64,000 nt of DNA from Bin87 sp965222895 (GTDB lineage Bacteria; Chloroflexota; Dehalococcoidia; Lucifugimonadales; UBA3495). A program made the position numbers and the translations under genes. The notes under the pieces are model-generated. The model was given only the letters and a program-made list of their open reading frames with translations. It did no database searches and was not told where the DNA came from. The stretch spans positions 2,232,001 to 2,296,000 of the forward strand of contig CBDCVB010000002.1 of the NCBI GenBank assembly GCA_965222895.1, read 5' to 3'. Below are positions 57,737 through 64,000 of this stretch, piece by piece; positions within the stretch are counted from its first letter, which is position 1, and each line of letters starts with the position of its first letter.

Positions 57737-58108
57737 ATGGCACGGAAAAACAAAGCCGCCACAGCTCAGATACCGCTAGTCGGATTCCCGACGCCACCGA
57801 CGGAAACCGTCGACCAACCCAAGCAGAAGACGGAACGCGACCAACCCCAACAGACCGTCGATGCCCCAAGAGAGCATGGTCAGCAGACAGTGAAGACCAG
57901 CCAACGGCCGAAACAGCCGGCTACCAAGTCTAAGGCCAACGAGTTCCACCACCACGTGATACAAGACGATGAGATCGTCAGGTGCTACGACACGTTGAGC
58001 GAAGCCCTACACGAACAGAAGGAAATCAAAAAACAGGGCGTTGACGCCCTGCTAATAGAGTCCTACGCCGGAACCGGCCCCTGCCGACGGAAGGCATCAA
58101 TGCAGTAG
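57737..58108 (+). CDS. Unknown 123-residue phage-like protein
   Basis: MARKNKAATAQIPLVGFPTP, a Pro/Gln/Lys-rich disordered middle, then FHHHVIQDDEIVRCYDTLSE and LHEQKEIKKQGVDALLIESY. The C-terminal 60 residues look folded. First ATG after repeat 2; start chosen for the basic opening. No family. Confidence 0.55.
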   Translation: MARKNKAATAQIPLVGFPTPPTETVDQPKQKTERDQPQQTVDAPREHGQQTVKTSQRPKQPATKSKANEFHHHVIQDDEIVRCYDTLSEALHEQKEIKKQGVDALLIESYAGTGPCRRKASMQ

Positions 58109-58144
58109 AGAATTGTTCCACGACACCACCGTAACGCATTCATC

Positions 58145-58432
58145 GTGACGGCGCTGACCTGCGAACACTGCACAAACATCCAACTGCCAGAGCTAAACCT
58201 CGACCGCCACCGAGTTAGCCAAGTGGTATTCCGTTGTCTGAGCTGCGGACACGAAGCAAAGCCGACATCAATGCGGCGAACAATATCCGGCACTAGGGAT
58301 TAGAAATCCTAGCCAGGGCAAGAGACCTTAGCCTAGGTGTACCGCCGGAGACCCCTGCGGTCAACAAGCGCAACAAACCCCGCCCACCAGCGGACCCGCG
58401 CTGTACACGTTCTACCTAAAACAGTAGCGAAA
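58145..58432 (+). pseudogene. TnpB-type zinc-ribbon and 3' end relic, copy 2
   Basis: Reads LTCEHCTNIQLPELNLDRHR, VVFRCLSCGHEAK, then with one frame change ADINAANNIRH and LEILARARDLSLGVPPE. The C-x2-C...C-x2-CGHEA pattern and NAA.NI match the last part of TnpB. The downstream noncoding part up to GTAGCGAAATTTCCTAT (58432) matches copy 1 (24045-24170). Only the 3' end of the element remains. Confidence 0.7.
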
Positions 58433-58454
58433 TTTCCTATCAGGAAGAGATCCT

Positions 58455-59252
58455 ATGAAAACCACCACCTGGACACGCCCTCACTACCGTAACGGCTGTT
58501 GGGTCGAGGCACATCGCCGTTCCAACGGAGTACAGGTCAAACGCCACTGGCGCCAAGGCAGCAACGTCATCGGGCACTACATGAACACCAGTACGCCCCA
58601 CCTGCAAAGCCGCCACGACGTCGACTCCACACCGCAGCCCCAGAAACGACACAAAAGCCCAACCTGCGTAATCGAGCCCACCGACAACCTCGTCGCGCTC
58701 GCCATCGCACTAGAGCACCACAACATCGCACGCGTAAGGCAAAAGCAAAACAAGAAGGTCCAATCTCCAATAGCCTTCCTCAACGCGGTCACGTACCAAG
58801 ACGAAGCCGGTACCCAACACCGAATCAACGGCATACCGGTCTTCACCTCTTTCATCAACCTGCCACCAGAGGTCAACAACATCACGATGGACGCCACCGT
58901 GTCATTCCCAGACGGCCAAAACTCCCACTACCGCCTCGACACGCCGGTGTTCTTCAACGCCGATGGCTCCATCTCACAAGTCTCAGACACAGACATTGAC
59001 CCCGACCTGGCAAACCGGATCCTCGACCGCATCACGGGTCAAACCTCGGAGCTAACAGTAGCGCGTCGCCGTAACCACATCCGTCAGCGCCTCGGCCTAT
59101 ACAATCCCGAACGCGCTGTCTCCCAGGCCATCCACGAGATGCTCCGCCTCAACCCGCTGCCTCAGCTAGACCTCCAGCGGGAGCTATCAATCATAGTCCC
59201 CAACACCAACTACTCCGTCGTGCTACGGCCCACCGCTGTAACCAGCGAATGA
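58455..59252 (+). CDS. Unknown 265-residue phage-like protein
   Basis: MKTTTWTRPHYRNGCWVEAH, an aromatic, basic opening seen in other phage and plasmid proteins (YRNG.WV.AH.R), then a linker and a central beta-rich part (INGIPVFTSFINLPPEVNNI, DATVSFPDGQNSHYRLDTPV) and a helical end (NRILDRITGQTSELTVARRR). AGGAAGAG precedes ATG 58455. No family recognised. It starts right after the TnpB-type 3' end. Confidence 0.6.
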   Translation: MKTTTWTRPHYRNGCWVEAHRRSNGVQVKRHWRQGSNVIGHYMNTSTPHLQSRHDVDSTPQPQKRHKSPTCVIEPTDNLVALAIALEHHNIARVRQKQNKKVQSPIAFLNAVTYQDEAGTQHRINGIPVFTSFINLPPEVNNITMDATVSFPDGQNSHYRLDTPVFFNADGSISQVSDTDIDPDLANRILDRITGQTSELTVARRRNHIRQRLGLYNPERAVSQAIHEMLRLNPLPQLDLQRELSIIVPNTNYSVVLRPTAVTSE

Positions 59253-59689
59253 GTGGGGGCCAATAGCCGAATCATCGCAACAGGGCATCTACTAAGGCCT
59301 GTTGACAAACTAATAGAGAACAGTGAAACCCATAAAAGAGCATGATAGCTAACCCAGAGCCCAAGCGTAACCAGCGCAAACGTTCCTCCTGTCCTGACGG
59401 CTGAATACCCGCCGGCTATTCCGTCCCCATACATCTCACCGTCCGTTCCGCGGCGAAACCAGCCCGGATCACCGGAGAACAGCAATGCCGAGACCCAGTT
59501 CCCGGCAACGCTGACTATGTGCTGCAAGCACCAATCATAACGCCTTAGTGTTAGCTACGGAACACGCCCACGGGATTACTCGCCGCCACTAGGCCACAAC
59601 ACCATTCCCGGGTTCCGTACTCAATTCGTCAACACGCTCTATCCTGCCATGACGCCAGCATATCTTGAAAATCACCCACCAAGGAGCAA
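59253..59689. other. 440-bp stretch without certain gene
   Basis: A minus-strand frame (59210-59527) could encode a membrane peptide (GGTFALVTLGLWVSYHALLW), but it starts at TTG, overlaps the end of the previous gene and runs against the direction of all neighbours. AGGCCTGTTGACAAACTA near 59297 resembles IS5-type ends (compare 47544). Nothing else is visible. Confidence 0.35.
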
Positions 59690-60622
59690 ATGACCAGCAT
59701 GCCACCAACCAACGAAGCACCAATTGAACCCAACATCTGGAAAGCCAAATTGCTCGCCGCACCGCAGGGCCACGGCGCCCTCATCATGGCCAATGCCATT
59801 GCGTGCGGTAAGCCCGCCATCATGACAGAGCGCGCCATCATCACACTGCGAAGTACCAAAATCACCACACTCGACCAAGAGACGGTCGAAATCAAAGCAG
59901 GACCGGAAAACCAGCCAGGGAGAATCCCACGGGCAATTTCTGGCAGGGTGCAGCACATCATGATGGAAATCCAACTAGAGTGGGAAAACGGCGAAAAACA
60001 GGAAGCCGAGGTCGAGACCGAACTGTTTGCCGACCAAGACGGCGAACACACCATCCTCGTCTGGTGCAGCGTAGAGCCACCGGACCCCAACCACATGAGG
60101 GAGTTTGCGAGGGAAATCCTGGGCCACCAACTCGACCAGCAACAACAAGATGCCCTGGCCTACGCCGCCCTGCATACCAAGCACGATGTTTACGAGTTCA
60201 AGTTCCACCACCGGATACGTCGGGAACAGTTAACCGAACTGGAATCGTTCCCCGACCACGCCTACACCAACATAGTCGTCGAATTCACGGGCACCGAAGA
60301 CCAAGCCATGCACGCCGCACGACGCCTGTATGGCGACGAGGAAGCTACCGAAGCCGTCCGGATGGCACTCACCTACAACCAGCTACCGCCCGAAACGATG
60401 TACGACGAAGGCCTGCCTGCACTAGCGGAACTCCACTCAGAGCAAACTAGCGAAGCATGGGAACCCTTGCCCGCCCAAGAAATTCCAATGCAAACCTTCG
60501 CGAAACTTCTCGAAATCGCCAACGACAGCTACTGGGAAAACCACGAGAAATACTTCCAAATCACGCCCGCCACGCTACGCCAGCTCGGCATCAACATCGA
60601 AGCAGCACTACGGCGGCACTGA
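59690..60622 (+). CDS. Unknown 310-residue phage-like protein with a paralogous fragment at 23.4 kb
   Basis: MTSMPPTNEAPIEPNIWKAK, then a beta-rich N-terminal part (ERAIITLRSTKITTLDQETV) and YTNIVVEFTGTEDQAMHAAR with ATEAVRMALTYNQLPPETMY, then a helical end (FAKLLEIANDSYWENHEKYF). The IVVEFTG..DQAM.AAR and ATEAVRMAL strings recur at 23405-23535. No known domain. The paralogue shows that both phage-like blocks come from one kind of element. Confidence 0.65.
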   Translation: MTSMPPTNEAPIEPNIWKAKLLAAPQGHGALIMANAIACGKPAIMTERAIITLRSTKITTLDQETVEIKAGPENQPGRIPRAISGRVQHIMMEIQLEWENGEKQEAEVETELFADQDGEHTILVWCSVEPPDPNHMREFAREILGHQLDQQQQDALAYAALHTKHDVYEFKFHHRIRREQLTELESFPDHAYTNIVVEFTGTEDQAMHAARRLYGDEEATEAVRMALTYNQLPPETMYDEGLPALAELHSEQTSEAWEPLPAQEIPMQTFAKLLEIANDSYWENHEKYFQITPATLRQLGINIEAALRRH

Positions 60623-60665
60623 TGTGCCGCTGGTAGTTATGGTAGATTAAATTTCAACAGGTTGA

Positions 60666-61009
60666 GTAGGATAGTTCAAGAAGGAGAAAAAGGAGATTGT
60701 TCTTTACGAAATCCGACATCTGCCCATGAACTATGCTATCAGCCTCAGCGAACCGTGGTACGTGTGCCACGGAGCAACTACGTCGCCGTCAGGCTAACAA
60801 TGCACTCCGGGATGTTCATCCAGTCCCAGACTCGTCTCCGCCTCCCCAAGGGGGGCGGAAACCACCAGCAATTACTGGCAGGCAACTGTAAGGCACAAGG
60901 ACCAGCCGAGGGAAACCAGAGCACCCCAAGCCCACTCCCGGAGAACCGGGAGCACACCTGACGCAGACTACGAATGTAGCAATCACACTCCCTACTTGAA
61001 CTATCCTAC
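60666..61009. mobile_element. MITE-like element, full copy
   Basis: 344 bp with perfect 15-bp terminal inverted repeats GTAGGATAGTTCAAG (60666-60680) and CTTGAACTATCCTAC (60995-61009). The interior is noncoding and shares CTATCAGCCTCAG, CGTCGCCGTCAGG and CACTCCGGGATGTTCATCCA with the partial copy at 61842-62030. The GGAGAACCGGGAG hairpin occurs near its right end. Parent family is probably IS5-like, judging from 54412-54629. Confidence 0.75.
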
Positions 61010-61098
61010 GGATCAGGAGAAACCACCGCAGTATAGCGTAAGGTAGCAACGCCTCAGCAAATCTTGACAGATCGCGTGAAACGGAGCGTAAGAAAGAA

Positions 61099-61650
61099 AT
61101 GACAAATACCGACCGGATCATCACGGCCACCATCAAGCTTACCGCAGAGCAGGCCGCCGAGATTGGCGCCATGGCCCGAGCCTGGCATACGGACGAAACG
61201 GCCGTCATCAAACACCTAGTGCGTCTCCATCTGGACCAGGCCCCACAACAGGGACCAGGACATACAAGAGCCGATATACTGCTCATCATTGGAAACTCCA
61301 GCATGACCGACATCCTGGACACATCTACTCTTTGGGACGCGTCGGTCTTTGACCGACACCACCAGTGGATGACGAACCATAAGGACGAGCAACTGCTCAG
61401 CAAATTCTCTATCAGCTGCCGTCCAATCACCGATCGCCCCTACATGGAGGCCATGTTCTCACAAGACACGGATACACCCAACGGCTGGAGAGCAGTGCTA
61501 GAGCCAATGACCGAGGAGATCGGCGAACTGGGGGACCACCCCGAAGAGTATTACCCGCATCACAGCCTATACGCTGCCGCACAGGCGCTCTACGAAGCGT
61601 ACGCGGAGCGACACGGCGCGCCGCACAAGATCACAGAAGCACTCTCATGA
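61099..61650 (+). CDS. Unknown 183-residue protein with possible N-terminal DNA-binding part
   Basis: MTNTDRIITATIKLTAEQAA, EIGAMARAWHTDETAVIKHL then VRLHLDQ: a beta strand and two helices reminiscent of ribbon-helix-helix proteins, though not decisive. The rest (DILLIIGNSSMTDILDTSTL, YYPHHSLYAAAQALYEAYAE) is unassigned. ATGA at 61647-61650 could couple a further small frame. Confidence 0.55.
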   Translation: MTNTDRIITATIKLTAEQAAEIGAMARAWHTDETAVIKHLVRLHLDQAPQQGPGHTRADILLIIGNSSMTDILDTSTLWDASVFDRHHQWMTNHKDEQLLSKFSISCRPITDRPYMEAMFSQDTDTPNGWRAVLEPMTEEIGELGDHPEEYYPHHSLYAAAQALYEAYAERHGAPHKITEALS

Positions 61651-61746
61651 GCGCAGAACCAGCGCCAGATGGCCAGCCCAGCGGTCCGAGCTGCTCGGTA
61701 GTCGCGTCCAACGCCACCAACGCTCACCAACAGCGAGGTTTGCCTC

Positions 61747-61905
61747 ATGGCACAGATCCGACGAGTCGTCGGGCTACTGATGAAACTACTGGACCGCTTC
61801 ATCATCACTGCTGACGACAAATACGTCAGCCCACAAGGAAAGCAGGATAGTTCAAGAAGCAGGAAAAGGAGATTGTTAATGACGAGATCCGACACCTACA
61901 CCTGA
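61747..61905 (+). CDS. 52-residue protein, end replaced by MITE
   Basis: MAQIRRVVGLLMKLLDRFII then TADDKYVSPQGKQ, an amphipathic basic helix and short tail. From 61842 the codons lie in the MITE copy, so the original end was probably displaced. Confidence 0.4.
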   Translation: MAQIRRVVGLLMKLLDRFIITADDKYVSPQGKQDSSRSRKRRLLMTRSDTYT

Positions 61906-62030
61906 GCTGTTCTATCAGCCTCAGCGTCTCCGTAGCACACGTGCCACGGTTACGCTACATCGCCGTCAGGTACGTAACGCACTCCGGGATGTTCATCCAG
62001 TCCCGGACTCCAGACACGTCGGGATGAGAA
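61842..62030. mobile_element. MITE-like element, partial copy
   Basis: GCAGGATAGTTCAAG (61842-61856), AAAAGGAGATTGTT, CTATCAGCCTCAG, CACTCCGGGATGTTCATCCA in the order found in the full copy at 60666-61009. The right end is missing beyond about 62030. Confidence 0.65.
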
Positions 62031-62122
62031 CTGCAAGGCCCCAGGACGAGCAATGCGAAAGCAACGCGCCCAAAGCCCAGCCCGGTTCACCGGACTAATG
62101 CCTGACCCACACATTGGCGAGG

Positions 62123-62323
62123 ATGCCACACACCCGCAAGGAGCTAGCCGTAAGGTTATGCACTACACCCTGTGCCATCGAGCGCCACGGCGCCACCGAG
62201 TGGCGACGCAGCCAACGAGGCCTGATCCACATCAGTTACGCCGAGAATCACATCAACCTGTCCCCGCTGCGCATGAATCACCAGCAGCTTTCTTACTTCG
62301 CACTTGCGGAGCCCAACAGCTGA
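62123..62323 (+). CDS. Small phage-like protein (66 residues)
   Basis: MPHTRKELAVRLCTTPCAIE, RHGATEWRRSQRGLIHISYA then ENHINLSPLRMNHQQLSYFA. Compact and basic, two cysteines. TTG 62114 is an alternative start. No family recognised. Confidence 0.45.
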   Translation: MPHTRKELAVRLCTTPCAIERHGATEWRRSQRGLIHISYAENHINLSPLRMNHQQLSYFALAEPNS

Positions 62324-62354
62324 ACGCCGAACACATCCCACCCAGTGAGTAATC

Positions 62355-63908
62355 ATGTACCGCGCAGAACATAGTTACGACACGCACCATGAGCCCAACC
62401 TCGCCCCCGAAACAACGGAAACCGCCCTTGTTTACACCACCGCAATGCTCACCCAAGCCGAGCGTGCCCTGACGGACACACGAAAGTACCAAAACGTCAA
62501 CAACCCAGACGCCGCATTTGCCGACATCGCCAACGCATCAGCGTGCCACGAAATAGCCACCCAGTGGCTGGCCTCTGCCGCAGAGACCAGCCAAACCGAT
62601 ACCGCCTCCCAGACGGTTTTACACGAGATGCACAGCAGACTTGCCGGCCAAGCGCAGAAAATGCACACCGTAATCGAGTTCGCCATGGCTGAGATCATGG
62701 AGAGTCTCAGCCAGTTCGGACACGCCTCAGACGCCAGCAGCTGGTATTCCAACCGTAGGCAACCGGTACACGCCCTGGCAGCGTTCCGGTACATACAGAC
62801 GCTCCTCAACGCCGACCACACCAACGACTCCACCTGGAGTCAGGCATACCACACCGCTTGCATCGAAACCATGGAGCAGCTCGCGCAACAACCCATATTC
62901 GAGCCCATGGACGAAGCCGAAGCACGCCGCATACAGACCCGGTACGACGCCTTCACAAACGCCAAACGCGAAGCGCAGCAGGAATATGAAGACGCCACCC
63001 GCCAGCTGGCTCAACTCTGCGAGCAAGCTCTCCAAGCCTATAACGACGCAATTCCACTCGTCGTCAGCCCGCAGATGCAGGGGTTTCCCATACTCACCCA
63101 GAAGCTCACCGAGATGCCGCTTTCAACCCTGGGATTACTCCCTGGTCTCTACTACAACTACGCCATCATCGATATGTTGGCCCAACATCTGGAGCAGCTC
63201 TCCGACCTCCCAGTGGAGACCCCACCACGCAACGACTCGACTCCGCATGACGAGGGCTTCATCGCCTACGTCGCGTTTATACACCAAGGCGTCAAGTACA
63301 TCCAGGCAGTTGCAGACCCATACCCAAAGGGTTTCCCCGCCGACCTGGTGGTGGAACACATGGAAGCATCACTGGACCACCTCGAGACGCGCTATAACTC
63401 CCCAGGTGCCAACAATACCGCGCTGGCGTGGTGCGGTTTCGATGAAACCATCAGCGCCAGGCTCGACTCCGCCATCATGGGACTTCACGACATAACCGCC
63501 GCCGACCTCATACAGCTCATCAACGTCGCGAACCGGCTGCGCCTGCCGCACGGCGCTCGTATCGCCATGCTTGAAGCCGCCACCAGCTGGGACTCCGCTG
63601 TGGCTGCACTCATCTTGAGAGATACTCCACACGCCAACCCAAGGTTGGCGAACCGCAGGCAGGCCAGCCAGATAGTCCACGCCGCCCGTCAGGCTGGCCT
63701 GGACAACTACAAGCTCGCAGAGCTCGCCGAAGTCCTTGGCCACTCACCCCAACGCGTGGGCGTCAAAACGCCGAAGTTGCCTCCACATACGGTTGCCACA
63801 CTACGCGAGACAGCCCAACAGGCTGGCCTGCCGCCGGCAGCCATCGACGCCATGCTTGAAGCATTGGAACCCTCGGACCAACCTCTACAAATCACAAAAT
63901 TGGTGTAA
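62355..63908 (+). CDS. Unknown 517-residue helical phage-like protein
   Basis: MYRAEHSYDTHHEPNLAPET, then almost entirely alpha-helical (LVYTTAMLTQAERALTDTRK, EFAMAEIMESLSQFGHASDA, AQQEYEDATRQLAQLCEQAL). The last 80 residues (QIVHAARQAGLDNYKLAELA, EVLGHSPQRVGV) look like a helix-turn-helix with a LAE.LGHSP.RV turn, followed by a degenerate second copy (LRETAQQAGLPPAAIDAMLE). It is the longest intact gene of the block. Function unknown; DNA binding by the C-terminus is a reasonable guess. Confidence 0.6.
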   Translation: MYRAEHSYDTHHEPNLAPETTETALVYTTAMLTQAERALTDTRKYQNVNNPDAAFADIANASACHEIATQWLASAAETSQTDTASQTVLHEMHSRLAGQAQKMHTVIEFAMAEIMESLSQFGHASDASSWYSNRRQPVHALAAFRYIQTLLNADHTNDSTWSQAYHTACIETMEQLAQQPIFEPMDEAEARRIQTRYDAFTNAKREAQQEYEDATRQLAQLCEQALQAYNDAIPLVVSPQMQGFPILTQKLTEMPLSTLGLLPGLYYNYAIIDMLAQHLEQLSDLPVETPPRNDSTPHDEGFIAYVAFIHQGVKYIQAVADPYPKGFPADLVVEHMEASLDHLETRYNSPGANNTALAWCGFDETISARLDSAIMGLHDITAADLIQLINVANRLRLPHGARIAMLEAATSWDSAVAALILRDTPHANPRLANRRQASQIVHAARQAGLDNYKLAELAEVLGHSPQRVGVKTPKLPPHTVATLRETAQQAGLPPAAIDAMLEALEPSDQPLQITKLV

Positions 63909-63913
63909 AACCC

Positions 63914-64000
63914 TTGCAGACCAACTTCCGCAACCCATGCAACGAGTGCCCCTTCCTGAAGACCAGCCCAGCCGGTTACCTCGGCCCCTGGCACCCCGAG
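63914..64000 (+). CDS. Start of a Cys-motif phage-type protein (cut by window end)
   Basis: TTG start at 63914: LQTNFRNPCNECPFLKTSPA then GYLGPWHPE to the edge. The C-x2-CPF..TSP.G.LGPW pattern is known from small uncharacterised phage and plasmid proteins (DUF6283-like in my recollection). Partial. Confidence 0.55.
   Translation, partial: MQTNFRNPCNECPFLKTSPAGYLGPWHPE

Noticed and set aside
59210..59527. Minus-strand membrane protein
   Set aside because: It begins at TTG, overlaps the end of the upstream gene and opposes every neighbour; I see no family and kept it only as a note.

Overview
The window is an accessory, rearranged stretch of a GC-rich bacterial genome. It mixes two kinds of DNA, and insertion sequences (IS) sit at most of the joints. 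Chromosome-like, GC-rich accessory DNA lies at about 1-22 kb and 31-52.6 kb. It carries a type I restriction-modification operon, TIGR04255 genes, a giant GLUG-repeat adhesin, Uma2/retropepsin pairs and a xanthine-dehydrogenase gene. The second kind lies at about 23-29.8 kb and 54.4-64 kb. By eye its coding strand is rich in A and C, it holds many short genes of unknown function almost all on the + strand, and it carries tRNA genes, a papain-like protease protein, an orphan Cas2 and solitary CRISPR-type repeats. This looks like a large phage or plasmid. A short inverted piece of similar composition (45.7-47.5 kb, holA and a Rieske fragment) lies inside the 31-52 kb block. The mix of IS families with Uma2 and clan AA protease genes suggests an environmental, possibly Chloroflexota-like bacterium, but I cannot fix the taxon from this window.

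Layout. 0-6 kb: a DNA methyltransferase-HNH gene broken by two IS copies, a MazE-like stub and an IS5 copy. 6.2-14.8 kb: small ORF, hsdM, phd, vapC, small ORF, hsdS, a HEPN-type gene and hsdR, mostly overlapping by 1-4 bases, a coupled defence operon. 14.8-17.2 kb: IS remnants. 17.2-20.1 kb: a three-gene TIGR04255 cassette between two Fic C-terminal fragments. 20.4-23 kb: a TPR gene cut by IS1380. 23-29.8 kb: the first phage-like block, with decayed IscB and TnpB relics. 29,768-54,344: a 24.6-kb segment bounded by inverted IS66 copies and by a perfect 8-bp target duplication (AACTGACC), so it reads as a composite transposon inserted in the phage-like DNA. Removing it joins 29,767 to 54,353 and restores a small ORF. 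54.4-64 kb: the second phage-like block with tRNA-Ser, tRNA-Ser and tRNA-Thr, about 15 mostly unrecognised genes, cas2 (56,341) and two 37-nt CRISPR-type repeats (56,745 and 57,630) that do not form an array.

Most interesting signals: (1) the orphan cas2 followed at leader distance by a solitary CRISPR repeat, with a second, covarying repeat 885 bp on, and no cas1, effector genes or array visible; this could be an RNA-based anti-CRISPR or a decayed acquisition locus; (2) the composite transposon; (3) five otherwise well-conserved genes that each carry one in-frame stop (TGA, TAG, TAA, TAG, TAG); (4) tiny palindromic insertions of 23 and 24 bp inside transposase genes; (5) duplicated retropepsin-Uma2 cassettes in which one protease has lost the DTG motif.
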